64,000 nucleotides of DNA from Lysobacteraceae bacterium P (GCA_005503055.1 SCOX01000003.1:248001-312000); one strand, 5' to 3'. Shown: positions 48,641-58,270, counted from the stretch's first letter. The notes: generated by a model from the letters alone, not told the origin. Numbers and translations are program-made.

Positions 48641-48646
48641 TACCCT
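48641..48646 (+). promoter_or_regulatory. Candidate -10 box before mltB (leaderless type)
   Basis: TACCCT ends 7 bases before ATG 48654, with no Shine-Dalgarno. It has the same spacing as the CzcI-like gene and others. Confidence 0.35.
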
Positions 48647-48653
48647 CGCGTCG

Positions 48654-49805
48654 ATGACCCGACGCCACTACACCCGTAGCGCCGTGATCAGCGCGCTCTT
48701 GTTCGCGTTGGCCGGTTGCGCCACCCAGGCCTCCGCGCCCGCCCCTCAGACGTCCACACCCACCGCCCCGGCCAAGCCGGTGCCGGGCACGCCTGCGTTG
48801 CCCGAACCGGTGGTGCGGCAGCCGCTGGAGATCGCCCGTGCCGCGTTCGTGCGCGACACGGCGGCGCAGTACGGGATCGACCCGGCCTATATCGAATCGG
48901 TGCTGGCGAAGGCCGAGATCCGCGACAGCATCATCGCCGCCATGTCCAAGCCGGCCGAAGCCAAGCCGTGGCGCGACTACCGACCGATCTTCATCACCCA
49001 GTCGCGCGTCGACGGCGGCCGCGCCTTCCTCGCCGAACACCGCGATGAACTCGCCCGCGCCGAAGCCAAGTACGGCGTGCCCGCGCAGGTGATCGTCTCG
49101 ATCATCGGCGTGGAAACCAATTACGGCCGCAACACCGGTTCGTACCCGGTGCTCGATGCGCTGTACACGCTCGCCTTCGCTTACCCGCGCAGCGGCGACC
49201 CGGCCAAGCTGGACCGCGAGAACCGCCGCGAGGCGTTCTTCCGCGGCGAGTTGGGCCAGTTGTTCGCGCTGGGCAAGGAAACCGGCCTGGACATCACCAC
49301 GCTCAAGGGCAGCTACGCCGGCGCCATGGGCTGGGGACAGTTCATGCCGTCGAGTTATCGCGAGTTCGCGGTCGACGGAAACGGCGACGGCAAGCGCGAC
49401 CTGTTCAACGACCTCGACGACGTGTTCGCGTCCATCGCCAACTACTTCGTGCAGAAGGGCGGTTGGGTCCGCGGTGGTCCGGTGACGGTGCGCGCCAACG
49501 CCGCCGCCAACGCGCAGCCGATCGACCCGGAAACCCTGGATCCGTCGTTCACGATGGACGACCTGGCCACGCGTGGTTTCCGTCCGCTCGAGCCCGTCGC
49601 GCCCCCGCAGCAGAACGCCACGGTGGTCATGCTCGACGGAACCGCCGGGCCGGAGTACTGGTTCGGCTTCCGCAACTTCTACGCGATCACCCGCTACAAC
49701 ATCTCCAAGCACTACGCGATGGCGGTGTACCAGCTGAGCGAGGCGATCGCCGGGCGCGGCGAGGCGCAGGTCGCGGCCACGCCCGACGGGCAACCGTCCG
49801 CATGA
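48654..49805 (+). CDS. mltB: Membrane-bound lytic transglycosylase B
   Basis: 383 residues. Lipobox LAGC (Cys17) after a basic start; Ala at +2 fits the outer membrane. The MltB family (GH103) catalytic Glu154 lies in GVETNYGRNTGSYPVLDAL; KGSYAGAMGWGQFMPSSY and VDGNGDGKRDLFNDLDDVF follow. It cleaves glycan strands to anhydro-MurNAc products. ATG 48654 gives a standard lipoprotein signal; ATG 48606 would lengthen it by 16 residues. The 3' end overlaps rlpA by 4 bases. Confidence 0.93.
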   Translation: MTRRHYTRSAVISALLFALAGCATQASAPAPQTSTPTAPAKPVPGTPALPEPVVRQPLEIARAAFVRDTAAQYGIDPAYIESVLAKAEIRDSIIAAMSKPAEAKPWRDYRPIFITQSRVDGGRAFLAEHRDELARAEAKYGVPAQVIVSIIGVETNYGRNTGSYPVLDALYTLAFAYPRSGDPAKLDRENRREAFFRGELGQLFALGKETGLDITTLKGSYAGAMGWGQFMPSSYREFAVDGNGDGKRDLFNDLDDVFASIANYFVQKGGWVRGGPVTVRANAAANAQPIDPETLDPSFTMDDLATRGFRPLEPVAPPQQNATVVMLDGTAGPEYWFGFRNFYAITRYNISKHYAMAVYQLSEAIAGRGEAQVAATPDGQPSA

Positions 49806-50983
49806 TTCGCCTTCCTGCCCTTGGCGCCGCAGCCGCCCGGACGTTCCTGGCGGTCGCGGTGATCGGCCTGGCTGCCTGTGCCAGCTCGCCGAAGAAGTCC
49901 GGATCGCAGGCGGTCGCCGCGCCCGAGCGAGGCGGCGTTCACCACGCGCCGCTGCCTGGCGGCAAGAAGAAGTCCCCCTACGCGCCGGCCGCAGAAGATC
50001 CGTCCACGCGTGGCCATTACACCGCCGGCGGTCTCTATAAGCCCGGTGTGTCGGACAGCACGCCCGACCACGTCCCCGACGTCGACGCGATCCCCGAACC
50101 CGAAGTCACCAACGAACCGCGTTCGGCTGTCGGCAACCGCGCCAGCTATGCGGTGCTCGGCAAGACCTACAAGGTGATGGACAACCCCAAGGGATACGTC
50201 GAGCGCGGCACGGCTTCGTACTACGGGCAGAAGTTCCACGGACGCCGCACGTCCAACCTGGAGGTGTACGACATGTACGCCTTCACCGCCGCACACAAGA
50301 CGCTGCCGCTGCCGAGCTTCGCGCGCGTGACCAACCTCGACAACGGCAAGAGCGTCACGGTGCGCGTGAACGACCGCGGTCCGTTCCACGAAGGCCGCGT
50401 GATCGATCTGAGCTACGCCGCCGCGGTGAAGCTCGGCATCACCCAGCGCGGCACCGGTCGCGTGGAAGTGCGCGCGCTGGTGCCGGGCGATGATGCCCCG
50501 GTCTACGCCGCGACGCCTGCCACACCGGCCCCTGCGCCGGCGCCCGCGAAGCCGCCGAGCGCGATGGACCGCCTGGTCGCCGCGATTCCCGTCGGCACGG
50601 CCAGCGCCGCAGTGCTGCCGCCGGGCGTGCGCATCGCCACCGGCAAGCCCACCGTGCTGAGCGGCAACGCCGGCAAGTTCGCCGGCGCCGTCGCCGCGGC
50701 GCAGGCGGCCACGCCAGCGCCTATCGCGGTGCCGACCGTCGAAGTCGGCGGCGATAACGTCGTATTCCAGGTCGCCAGCTTCACTGCGCGGGAAAATGCC
50801 GACCGCGCCCTGGGCCGCCTGCGCCAGGCCGGCATCGACGCCGCGCAGATCAGCGACGCCAGCGCCAACGGCCAGACGGTCTGGCGCCTGCGCGTCGGTC
50901 CGCTGCAAGCGGCGCAGGCCCCGGAACTCGCGGCCCGTATCGCGGGTCTGGGATTCGGCCAGCCGCAGCGCGTCCGCGACTAG
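49802..50983 (+). CDS. rlpA: RlpA septal/lateral lytic transglycosylase-type lipoprotein
   Basis: 393 residues. Lipobox LAAC (about Cys26). A Pro-rich linker leads to the double-psi beta-barrel (about 130-225: ERGTASYYGQKFHGRRTSN, TNLDNGKSVTVRVNDRGPF with the catalytic Asp, DLSYAAAVKLGI), another Ala/Pro linker, and a SPOR domain (about 318-390: VVFQVASFTARENADRALGR and WRLRVGPLQ) that binds denuded glycan at septa. The gene order mltB-rlpA-dacC is that of other gammaproteobacteria. Start ATG 49802 is coupled to mltB. Confidence 0.94.
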   Translation: MIRLPALGAAAARTFLAVAVIGLAACASSPKKSGSQAVAAPERGGVHHAPLPGGKKKSPYAPAAEDPSTRGHYTAGGLYKPGVSDSTPDHVPDVDAIPEPEVTNEPRSAVGNRASYAVLGKTYKVMDNPKGYVERGTASYYGQKFHGRRTSNLEVYDMYAFTAAHKTLPLPSFARVTNLDNGKSVTVRVNDRGPFHEGRVIDLSYAAAVKLGITQRGTGRVEVRALVPGDDAPVYAATPATPAPAPAPAKPPSAMDRLVAAIPVGTASAAVLPPGVRIATGKPTVLSGNAGKFAGAVAAAQAATPAPIAVPTVEVGGDNVVFQVASFTARENADRALGRLRQAGIDAAQISDASANGQTVWRLRVGPLQAAQAPELAARIAGLGFGQPQRVRD

Positions 50984-51045
50984 ACTCTTTCTCACCCATT
51001 CATTGCCAATGGCCGGCTTCGCCGGCGCCCGGAGCCGTACAGAAG

Positions 51046-52260
51046 ATGAAAGTCCCCGCTCTTGCCAGAGCCGCCGTCGTCGCGGCCGCCGCCACGCTGG
51101 TGGCCGGTCTCGCCCTCGCCCAGACCACGCCGCAGCCGCGCGCCGCGCTCCCGCCGGCCAGCGACAGCCTGCCGGTTCCGCCGCCGCCGAAGATCGCCGG
51201 CACCGCCTGGGTGCTGATGGACGCCGCAAGCGGCAACATCCTGGCCGGCGAGAACTACGACACGCGCCTGGAGCCGGCCAGCATCACCAAGGTGATGACC
51301 AGCTACGTGATCGCCGCCGAAATGGCCGCCGGCAAGGTCAAGGGCGACGACCAGGTCATGATGACCGAGAACGCCTGGCGCGTCGGCGGTGCCGGTACCG
51401 ACGGCAGCTATTCGGGTTTCGAGGTCAACAAGACCGCGCCGCTGCTGGAAATGGAAAAGGGCATGGTGGTGCAGTCGGGCAACGACGCCGCCATCGCGCT
51501 GGCCGAACACGTGGCCGGCAGCACCGACGCTTTCGCAGCGCTGATGAACCAGTACGCCGCGCGTATCGGCCTGAAGAACAGCCACTTCGTCAATCCGACC
51601 GGCCTGTCCGATCCGGAGCATTTCTCCACCGCGCACGACCTGGCGCTGCTCGGCCGCGCGCTGTCGCACGACTTTCCGGTCGCGTACTCGTACAACAAGA
51701 TCAAGGAATTCACGGTCGGCCCGATCACCCAGCCGAACCGCAACCTGCTGCTGTGGCGTGATCCGACCGTGGACGGCATCAAGACCGGCCACCATTCCGG
51801 TGCCGGCTACTGCCTGATGGCCTCGGCCAAGCGCGGCGACCAGCGCCTGATCTCGGTCGTCATGGGCTCCACCAGCGAGAACCAGCGCGCGGTCGACTCG
51901 CAGGCGCTGCTCAACTGGGGCTTCCGCTTCTTCGAAACCCACAAGCTCTACGACGTCGGCAAGGCCGTGGCGAAGCAGAAGGTGTGGAAGGGCGCCACCG
52001 ACGAAGTGCAGCTGGGCGTCGCCGAGCCGCTGCTGGTGACCGTGCAGCGCGGCAAGTACGACCAGCTCAAGCCGATGATGGACGTGCCCAAGACGCTGGT
52101 CGCGCCGATCGCCAAGGGCCAGAAGATCGGCACGGTGAAGGTGATGCTGGACGGCAAGGTCGTTTCGCAGCGCCCGCTGGTCGCGCTCAACGCGGTCGAG
52201 CAGGGCGGCTTCTTCAAGCGCCTGTGGGATGAGTTCTGGATGTGGTGGGAGTCGGACTGA
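51046..52260 (+). CDS. dacC: D-alanyl-D-alanine carboxypeptidase (PBP5/6 type)
   Basis: 404 residues. Signal peptide (VVAAAATLVAGLALAQ), then the class C PBP domain: Ser79 and Lys82 in ASITKVM, SGN at 144-146 (VVQSGNDAAIAL) and KTG at 246-248 (GIKTGHHSGAG). The C-terminal beta domain (about 290-385) and an amphipathic anchor helix (GGFFKRLWDEFWMWW) attach it to the outer face of the inner membrane. It trims the terminal D-Ala of pentapeptides. dacA is an equally valid name. A hairpin terminator follows at 52287. Confidence 0.95.
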   Translation: MKVPALARAAVVAAAATLVAGLALAQTTPQPRAALPPASDSLPVPPPPKIAGTAWVLMDAASGNILAGENYDTRLEPASITKVMTSYVIAAEMAAGKVKGDDQVMMTENAWRVGGAGTDGSYSGFEVNKTAPLLEMEKGMVVQSGNDAAIALAEHVAGSTDAFAALMNQYAARIGLKNSHFVNPTGLSDPEHFSTAHDLALLGRALSHDFPVAYSYNKIKEFTVGPITQPNRNLLLWRDPTVDGIKTGHHSGAGYCLMASAKRGDQRLISVVMGSTSENQRAVDSQALLNWGFRFFETHKLYDVGKAVAKQKVWKGATDEVQLGVAEPLLVTVQRGKYDQLKPMMDVPKTLVAPIAKGQKIGTVKVMLDGKVVSQRPLVALNAVEQGGFFKRLWDEFWMWWESD

Positions 52261-52286
52261 GGTCCGCGCATCCCCAAGCGACTTCG

Positions 52287-52312
52287 CGAAGGCCGGCTCA
52301 TGCCGGCCTTCG
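52287..52312. terminator. Bidirectional hairpin terminator after dacC
   Basis: CGAAGGCCGGC (52287-52297), loop TCAT, GCCGGCCTTCG (52302-52312): a perfect 11-bp stem between two convergent genes, followed by TCGTTG. Confidence 0.75.
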
Positions 52313-52324
52313 TCGTTGCGGGGC

Positions 52325-52618
52325 TCAGTACGCCAGCGCCGCGAGCGTCGGCCAGGGCAGGCAGGCGTATCCGCACAACAGCACGACCGCCGGCTTCTCG
52401 CGTCCGCGCCGCAGCAGGCGCGCGGCCAGCAGATAGGTCGCCAGCGCGAGGGTGCAGAGCAGGGCGATGAACGGCACCGCGATCGCGAGCGCGTCGGAGG
52501 TGCCCGTGTCGCCATAGCCGGCCACCATCAGGGACAGGATCAGGACCAGCGCGGCCATGGCGCCGGTGTAGGTGGTGAGCAGTAGGATCAGGCTGCGATG
52601 GGACAGGACCTTGGGCAT
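52325..52618 (-). CDS. Small membrane protein, unrecognised
   Basis: 97 residues with three hydrophobic segments (about 9-33, 42-66 and 76-96) and a basic loop [14 protein letters not shown] do not recognise a family. It is inserted on the opposite strand between dacC and ybeD, breaking the otherwise conserved dacC-ybeD-lipB order. ATG 52618 is preferred since a start further upstream would add 36 Pro/Arg residues. Similar codon use to its neighbours; no sign of recent transfer. Confidence 0.65.
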   Translation of the reverse strand: MPKVLSHRSLILLLTTYTGAMAALVLILSLMVAGYGDTGTSDALAIAVPFIALLCTLALATYLLAARLLRRGREKPAVVLLCGYACLPWPTLAALAY

Positions 52619-52740
52619 CGGGAGGGGGCGTCGTGGCGAGGCCGGCAGTCTGGGCAGCGCGCCTCGGGCGCCGAATAGGACGATTCCGGAAAGATCGCGC
52701 CGGGGAACGTCGTGTTGCGTCGGCACGCGGCGTCCGCGCC

Positions 52741-52769
52741 TTGGGTTTGCCGGAGGGCGGTCCCATAAT
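52741..52769 (+). promoter_or_regulatory. Candidate ybeD promoter (leaderless type)
   Basis: TTGGGT (52741-52746), 17-base spacer, CATAAT (52764-52769). The -10 box ends 7 bases before ATG 52777, and no Shine-Dalgarno is present. Confidence 0.5.
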
Positions 52770-52776
52770 TCGCCCC

Positions 52777-53055
52777 ATGGAAATCAAATCCGACAACCCG
52801 GAGCACGGCTTCCAGTTCCCCGGCACGTTCGAGGTCAGCGCCATGGGCGCGGCCGAGAAGGACCTGGAAACGGTGCTGCCGACGCTGCTATTGGACGCAG
52901 GCATCGAAGTCCTGCAGGAAACGGTCAACTGGAAACCGTCCAGTACCGGTCGCTTCGTCTCGGTGCGGATCAGCTTCCGCGCCGTGAGCCGCGAGCAGTA
53001 CGACCTGGCGCATCAGGTGCTGCGCGAACATCCGGAAGTGAAGTGGACGCTCTGA
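52777..53055 (+). CDS. ybeD: DUF493 family protein YbeD
   Basis: 92 residues. DUF493 proteins are small ferredoxin-like (alpha/beta ACT-like) folds next to lipB; the role is probably in lipoate metabolism or regulation but is not established. Sequence features: [20 protein letters not shown] and [23 protein letters not shown] 52777 is well supported. It overlaps lipB by 13 bases if lipB starts at GTG 53043. Confidence 0.9.
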   Translation: MEIKSDNPEHGFQFPGTFEVSAMGAAEKDLETVLPTLLLDAGIEVLQETVNWKPSSTGRFVSVRISFRAVSREQYDLAHQVLREHPEVKWTL

Positions 53056-53735
53056 GCGAACCGCTCTCCGTCGCGCCGCAGTCGGCGCAAGCCTCATCGC
53101 CGACGCGCCTGCGCGACCTCGGCCGTCGTGCCTACGAGCCGGTCTGGCGCGCCATGCAGGCCTTCACCGACGCGCGCGACACGGACACGCCCGACGAACT
53201 GTGGCTGGTCGAGCACGACCCGGTCTTCACCCTGGGCCAGGCCGGCAAGGACGAGCACGTGCTGTTCCCGGGCGAGATTCCGGTGATCCACGTCGACCGT
53301 GGCGGCCAGGTGACCTACCACGGCCCCGGCCAGATCGTGCTGTATCCGCTGCTCGATCTGAAGCGCCTCAAGCTCGGCGTGAAGGAATACGTGCACCGGG
53401 TCGAGCAGGCGATGATCGACACGCTGGGCGACTGGAACATCCATGCGCAGCGCCGCGACGGCGCCCCGGGCGTGTACGTGAACGAGGCCAAGATCGGCGC
53501 GCTGGGCATCCGCGTGCGCCGCGGATGCACCTTCCATGGCCTGGCGTTCAACATCGCGATGGACCTGGAACCGTTCCAGCGCATCAATCCCTGCGGTTAC
53601 CAGGGGCTGCAGGTGACCTCGATGCTAGACTTGGGCGGCCCCTCGGGGCTGGACGCGGTGAAGCCGGTGCTGATCGCGCACGTCGCCCGCCAGTTCGGCC
53701 TCGACATCCGGCCGGCCCCGCCGCCGACGTTCTGA
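53043..53735 (+). CDS. lipB: Octanoyltransferase LipB
   Basis: 230 residues. It transfers octanoyl from acyl carrier protein to lipoyl domains, the first step of lipoate synthesis. [20 protein letters not shown] (with the conserved HGPGQ), catalytic Lys150 in [15 protein letters not shown] and nucleophile Cys184 in [14 protein letters not shown]; the 34-residue Lys-Cys spacing equals that of E. coli. GTG 53043 is the most likely start; CTG 53052 is the alternative. It is followed 57 bases later by lipA. Confidence 0.95.
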   Translation: MDALSEPLSVAPQSAQASSPTRLRDLGRRAYEPVWRAMQAFTDARDTDTPDELWLVEHDPVFTLGQAGKDEHVLFPGEIPVIHVDRGGQVTYHGPGQIVLYPLLDLKRLKLGVKEYVHRVEQAMIDTLGDWNIHAQRRDGAPGVYVNEAKIGALGIRVRRGCTFHGLAFNIAMDLEPFQRINPCGYQGLQVTSMLDLGGPSGLDAVKPVLIAHVARQFGLDIRPAPPPTF

Positions 53736-53792
53736 CCCTCATCCCGACGCGCCCCGAAGCCGGGGCCGCCGCTCCAGAGATCCACGCACGCC

Positions 53793-54809
53793 ATGACCGA
53801 GTCCGCCTCCAAGACCATCCCGCTGTCGGTGGTGAGCGGCGATGCCGCGCCGGCCACGCTGCAGCCCGGCGTGAAGCAGGTCGCCGGCGACAAGATCGCG
53901 CGCTCGCCGGTGCAGTTCGCCGATACGCCGGTGCTGCGCAAGCCGTCGTGGATCCGCGTGCGCATTCCCTCGGGTAATTCGGTGCAGCAGCTCAAGGCCA
54001 AGCTGCGCGAAAACCGCCTGGTGACCGTCTGCGAGGAAGCCAGCTGCCCCAACATCCATGAGTGCTTCAGCCACGGCACGGCGACCTTCATGATCCTGGG
54101 CGAGGTCTGCACCCGCCGCTGCAGCTTCTGCGATGTCGCCCATGGCCGCCCGAAGCCGCCGGATCCGGCCGAGCCGCAGAGCCTGGCGACCACCGTCGCC
54201 GACATGGCGCTGAAGTATGTCGTGGTCACCAGCGTCGATCGCGACGACCTGCGCGACGGCGGTGCCCAGCACTTCGTCGACTGCATCGCGGCGATCCGCC
54301 ATCACAGCCCGCGCACGAAGATCGAAGTCCTCACGCCCGATTTCCGCGGCAAGGGCCGCATGGAACGCGCGCTGGAGATCCTGGCGACCAATCCGCCGGA
54401 CGTGTTCAACCACAACGTCGAAACCGTGCCGGACCTGTATCGCAACGTCCGCCCGGGCGCCGACTACCAGTGGTCGCTGACCCTGCTGAAGAAGTTCAAG
54501 GCGCAGCATCCGCAGGTCGCGACCAAGAGCGGCATCATGCTCGGCCTGGGCGAGACCATGGAGCAGGTGCAGGCCACCCTGCGCGACCTGCGCGAGCACG
54601 ACGTGGACATGATCACGATCGGCCAGTACCTGCAGCCCAGCCCGCACCACCATCCGGTCCTGCGCTACTGGACGCCGGATGAGTTCAAGGCGCTCGAGGA
54701 ATACGGCATGGCGCTGGGCTTCAACCACGTCGCCTCCGGCCCGCTGGTCCGCTCCTCGTATCACGCCGACCGCTCGGCGATGGAAGCCGGCTTCGTCGCC
54801 GCCGGCTGA
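53793..54809 (+). CDS. lipA: Lipoyl synthase LipA (radical SAM)
   Basis: 338 residues. It inserts two sulfurs into octanoyl groups. Auxiliary cluster Cys80, Cys85 and Cys91 ([12 protein letters not shown]), radical-SAM cluster Cys106, Cys110 and Cys113 ([15 protein letters not shown]), and the C-terminal RSSYHA with the cluster-ligand Ser. The sequence [20 protein letters not shown] and [16 protein letters not shown] is diagnostic. The N-terminal 50 residues before RKPSWIRV are longer than in E. coli. It completes the dacC-ybeD-lipB-lipA string. Confidence 0.97.
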   Translation: MTESASKTIPLSVVSGDAAPATLQPGVKQVAGDKIARSPVQFADTPVLRKPSWIRVRIPSGNSVQQLKAKLRENRLVTVCEEASCPNIHECFSHGTATFMILGEVCTRRCSFCDVAHGRPKPPDPAEPQSLATTVADMALKYVVVTSVDRDDLRDGGAQHFVDCIAAIRHHSPRTKIEVLTPDFRGKGRMERALEILATNPPDVFNHNVETVPDLYRNVRPGADYQWSLTLLKKFKAQHPQVATKSGIMLGLGETMEQVQATLRDLREHDVDMITIGQYLQPSPHHHPVLRYWTPDEFKALEEYGMALGFNHVASGPLVRSSYHADRSAMEAGFVAAG

Positions 54810-55079
54810 TCGCCTTCGCCCGCTCACGCGCCTTTGATCGGCAAAGTCCGAGGCTAACCGCTGCCTGACTGCCGCCCGTCGCCTAGCTGAACGCGCCGGT
54901 ATGAATGGGTGAAATGCGGCTGGCGACACGCTAATTCCCATGGACGGTGGGTGACAGCCGCTGCAACTTTCGGCACTGTGGGGTTGTCCAAACGCCGTCC
55001 ATTCTGCGTTGGACTCCTCAGGTTCTCCCTGATCTGCAACCCCTATGTCGGCTGCCCCCCGGCCGCGAAAGCATCCTCG
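54810..55079. other. Intergenic gap before prc
   Basis: 270 bases. It holds an imperfect inverted repeat GTCCAAACGC...GCGTTGGAC (54986-55014). No Shine-Dalgarno is strong before ATG 55080, and no convincing promoter pair is seen. Confidence 0.45.
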
Positions 55080-57341
55080 ATGAAAGCCAAAACCGCGCCT
55101 GCCTCCGTCCTCGTCGCCTTCCTGCTGACCACGCCTGTGGCGTTGCTCGCGCAGTCCGACAGTGCTGCCGACAAGAAGACCTCGCAGGTCGAAATGCCGG
55201 AGCACGAAAAGCCGAGCCTCATCAAATCGATGGAGCCCTCGCCGCTGCCGCGCGCGGCGACCGCCGATCAGACCACGGCCGCCAAGCTCGTCTACGGGCT
55301 GCTCTCCGACAGCCGCTACGCGTACCGTCCGGTCACGCTCGACGACACGCTCTCGGCCGACATCTACAAGCGTTATCTCGAAGCGCTCGACGGCGGCAAG
55401 CAGTTCTTCACCGCCCAGGACATCGCCAAGTTCGATGCGTACAAGCTGAAGTTCGACGACGCGATCAAGAGCGGCGACCTCGCGCCCGCCTACGCCGTGT
55501 TCTCGACCTACAAGCAGCGCGTGGATCAGCGCGTGGGCTTTGCGCGCAACCTGCTCAAGCAGGACATCTTCGATTTCACCGGTACCGACCGTTACGAGTA
55601 CGACCGCGAGGACGCCCCGTGGGCGACCGACGATGCCGCGCTCGACACGCTGTGGAAGGCTTCGGTGCGCAACGACTGGCTGCGCTTGAAGCTCGCCGGC
55701 AAGAAGCCCGAGGACATCCGCAAGACGCTCGACAAGCGTTACGCGAACATGGGCAAGTCCATCGCCGAGCTCAAGGGCGAGGACGTGTTCCAGACTTTCC
55801 TCAACAGCTACGCCAACTCGGTCGATCCGCACACCGACTACTTCACGCCGAAGACGGCCGACAACTTCAACGTGTCGATGTCGCTCTCGCTGGAAGGTAT
55901 CGGCGCGGTGCTGCAGAAGCAGGACGACGTGGTCGCGATCCGCGAGATCGTGCCCGGCGGCCCGGCCGGCAAGTCCGGCAAGCTCAAGCCCGGCGACCGC
56001 GTGGTCGCCGTGGGCCAGGGCGAGAGCGGCGCGATGGAAGACGTGATCGGCTGGCGCATCGACGATGTCGTCGCCAAGATCCGCGGCAACAAGGGCACGA
56101 AGGTGCGCCTGGACGTGATCCCGGCCGAAGCGGGCCTGGACAGCCAGCCGCAGCGCCTGGTGCTGGTGCGCGACAAGGTGCGCCTGGAAGACCAGGCCGC
56201 CAAGTCCAAGGTCATCACCATGCCCGGCAAGGACGGCGCGCCGGAACAGCGCATCGGCGTGATCGAACTGCCCGGCTTCTATCAGGATTTCGAAGGCCGC
56301 CGGAAGAACAGCAACGACTACGCTTCGGCCACGCGCGACGTCGCCAAGTTGCTCGAGAAGCTGCGTGGCGAGAAGGTCGATGGCGTCGTCCTCGACCTGC
56401 GCAACAACGGCGGTGGCTCGCTCAACGAAGCCATCGAACTCACCGGTCTGTTCATCGATCGCGGTCCGGTCGTGCAGGTGCGCGAGTCCGGCGGCCGCGT
56501 GAGCGTGGAAGGCGACAGCGACACCGGAATCGCGTGGGAAGGCCCGCTGGCGGTGCTGATCAACCGCGGTTCGGCGTCGGCCTCGGAGATCTTCGCCGGC
56601 GCGATCCAGGACTACGGTCGCGGCCTGGTCATCGGCGAAACGAGCTTCGGCAAGGGCACGGTGCAGAACCTGGTCGACCTCGATCGCTGGCCGGCGAATG
56701 AAGAAGCGCGCTTCGGCCAGGTGAAGCTGACCATCGCGCAGTTCTTCCGCGTCAGCGGCGGTTCGACACAGAACAAGGGCGTGGTGCCGGACGTGGCCTT
56801 CCCGGTTTCGGTCGACGCCAGCGAATACGGCGAGAGCACCTACGACAATGCGCTACCGTGGACGCGCATCTCGGCCGTGCCGCACACCACCTACGGCAAC
56901 TTCACCCCGCTGCTGCCGAAGCTGGAAGCGCTGCACACCACGCGTATCGCCAACGACAAGGAGTTCCAGTGGTGGAGCGAGGACGTCGCCCAGTTCCGCG
57001 AGGAACGCGCGAAGAAGTGGGTGAGCCTCAACGAAGCCGATCGCCGCGCCGAGCGTGACCGCGACGACGCCAAGCGCAAGACGCGCCAGGATCAGCGCAA
57101 GACGCTGGGCCTGGACCTCGACCCGCTGGCCGACGACTACAACGACGACGGCCTGGCGGCCAACGAGCGCGACATCGCCAAGGACGCCGAGCGCGAGAAG
57201 CTGGCCGACAAGCGTCCCGACCCGCTGCTGCGCGAATCGGCGGCCATTCTGGCCGACGCCGTGCGCCTGTTGAACAACGACCGCCAGCTCTCGGCGCAGG
57301 TGTTGCCGACGGCGACGACGGCCGGCCACTGGGCCGACTGA
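55080..57341 (+). CDS. prc: Tail-specific protease Prc (Tsp), family S41
   Basis: 753 residues. This periplasmic C-terminal processing protease acts on substrates such as MepS and PBP3 in E. coli. Signal peptide (VLVAFLLTTPVALLAQ), N-terminal helical domain (about 55-270, GGKQFFTAQDIAKFDAYKLK), PDZ domain (about 290-370, VPGGPAGKSGKLKPGDRV), S41 protease domain with Ser500 in GSASASEIFAG and Lys525 in TSFGKGTVQ, and a C-terminal DUF3340-type region ending in an Asp/Arg-rich stretch. Start ATG 55080. It stands alone after lipA. Confidence 0.95.
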   Translation: MKAKTAPASVLVAFLLTTPVALLAQSDSAADKKTSQVEMPEHEKPSLIKSMEPSPLPRAATADQTTAAKLVYGLLSDSRYAYRPVTLDDTLSADIYKRYLEALDGGKQFFTAQDIAKFDAYKLKFDDAIKSGDLAPAYAVFSTYKQRVDQRVGFARNLLKQDIFDFTGTDRYEYDREDAPWATDDAALDTLWKASVRNDWLRLKLAGKKPEDIRKTLDKRYANMGKSIAELKGEDVFQTFLNSYANSVDPHTDYFTPKTADNFNVSMSLSLEGIGAVLQKQDDVVAIREIVPGGPAGKSGKLKPGDRVVAVGQGESGAMEDVIGWRIDDVVAKIRGNKGTKVRLDVIPAEAGLDSQPQRLVLVRDKVRLEDQAAKSKVITMPGKDGAPEQRIGVIELPGFYQDFEGRRKNSNDYASATRDVAKLLEKLRGEKVDGVVLDLRNNGGGSLNEAIELTGLFIDRGPVVQVRESGGRVSVEGDSDTGIAWEGPLAVLINRGSASASEIFAGAIQDYGRGLVIGETSFGKGTVQNLVDLDRWPANEEARFGQVKLTIAQFFRVSGGSTQNKGVVPDVAFPVSVDASEYGESTYDNALPWTRISAVPHTTYGNFTPLLPKLEALHTTRIANDKEFQWWSEDVAQFREERAKKWVSLNEADRRAERDRDDAKRKTRQDQRKTLGLDLDPLADDYNDDGLAANERDIAKDAEREKLADKRPDPLLRESAAILADAVRLLNNDRQLSAQVLPTATTAGHWAD

Positions 57342-57402
57342 GACGTTGCCAGGCGCTGCCCTGACTCAGGGGCTGAACGATTAGCACATCGCAAGGATCG
57401 GA

Positions 57403-57428
57403 TAGCGGGCGCCCTCGGGCGCCCGCTA
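57403..57428. terminator. Perfect 12-bp hairpin between prc and the Ada-like gene
   Basis: TAGCGGGCGCCC, TC, GGGCGCCCGCTA, overlapping at its right end the TACGCT box of the downstream gene (57427-57432). It can end prc transcription and could also affect the promoter of the next gene. Confidence 0.6.
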
Positions 57429-57439
57429 CGCTTTGGGCC

Positions 57440-58270
57440 ATGAACACGGCCCGCCAGCTTCGCGACAAGCTCGACCACGCCCGCCGCCTGCTCGACGACG
57501 GCGAGCCCACGCTGGCCGAGCTCGCACCCGCCGTCGGCCTCAGCGCCTCGCACCTGCAGCGCCAGTTCACCGCGCGCTTCGGCCTGAGCCCGGCGGAGTA
57601 CCTCGCCCAGCGCAAGCTCGGCACACTGAAGGGCGCGCTGCGCGAAGGCAGCGATGTCAGCGCCGCGCTGTACGACGCCGGCTACGGCTCGCCGTCGCGC
57701 GTGTACGAAGGCGGCGCGGCGAAGCTCGGCATGACGCCCGCGCGTTACCGCGCCGGCGGCGCGGGCGAACAGATCCGCTGGAGCATCGCCGACACCGCGC
57801 TGGGCCAGGCGTTGGTCGCCACCACCGAGCGCGGCGTCTGCATGATCGAACTCGGCGACGACGCCTCCGTTCTGGAAGCACGACTGCACGACGAATTCCC
57901 CAAGGCCCAGCTCGACCGCGTGGATGCGGGCCGCGACGAGTTCCTCGCGCCGCGCCTGCGCGCGGTCGCCGACGCATTGGCCGGCAGGCAGGCGCAGGTG
58001 CCTGTGGACCTCATCGGCACGGCGTTCCAGAAGAAGGTGTGGGACGCGCTGATGCGCATTCCGCGCGGGCAGACGCGCAGCTACGCGCAGATCGCGCAGC
58101 AGATCGGCCACCCGCGCGCGACGCGTGCAGTCGCCAGCGCCTGCGCCGGCAACCACCTGGCGATCGTGGTGCCATGCCATCGCGTCGTGCGCAGCGACGG
58201 TTCGCTCGGCGGATATCGCTGGGGGCTGCCGCTCAAGCAGCGCGTGCTGGAGCGCGAACGGGCGGCGTGA
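57440..58270 (+). CDS. Ada-like regulator/O6-alkylguanine-DNA methyltransferase without the N-terminal zinc domain
   Basis: 276 residues. An AraC-type helix-turn-helix domain (about 8-103: LAPAVGLSASHLQRQFTARF and AALYDAGYGSPSRVYEGG) is fused to an O6-methylguanine methyltransferase domain with acceptor Cys246 in VVPCHRVVRSDG. The E. coli Ada N-terminal domain, which senses phosphotriesters with four Cys, is missing, so the usual activation switch is absent. It repairs alkylated guanine; regulation, if any, must use another signal. ATG 57440 has no Shine-Dalgarno; TACGCT lies 7 bases upstream, next to a perfect hairpin. Confidence 0.92.
   Translation: MNTARQLRDKLDHARRLLDDGEPTLAELAPAVGLSASHLQRQFTARFGLSPAEYLAQRKLGTLKGALREGSDVSAALYDAGYGSPSRVYEGGAAKLGMTPARYRAGGAGEQIRWSIADTALGQALVATTERGVCMIELGDDASVLEARLHDEFPKAQLDRVDAGRDEFLAPRLRAVADALAGRQAQVPVDLIGTAFQKKVWDALMRIPRGQTRSYAQIAQQIGHPRATRAVASACAGNHLAIVVPCHRVVRSDGSLGGYRWGLPLKQRVLERERAA

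Noticed and set aside
57440-58270. Full Ada protein with a missed N-terminal domain upstream
   Set aside because: No frame upstream of 57440 encodes the Cys-rich sensor domain; the region holds only a hairpin and the prc 3' end.
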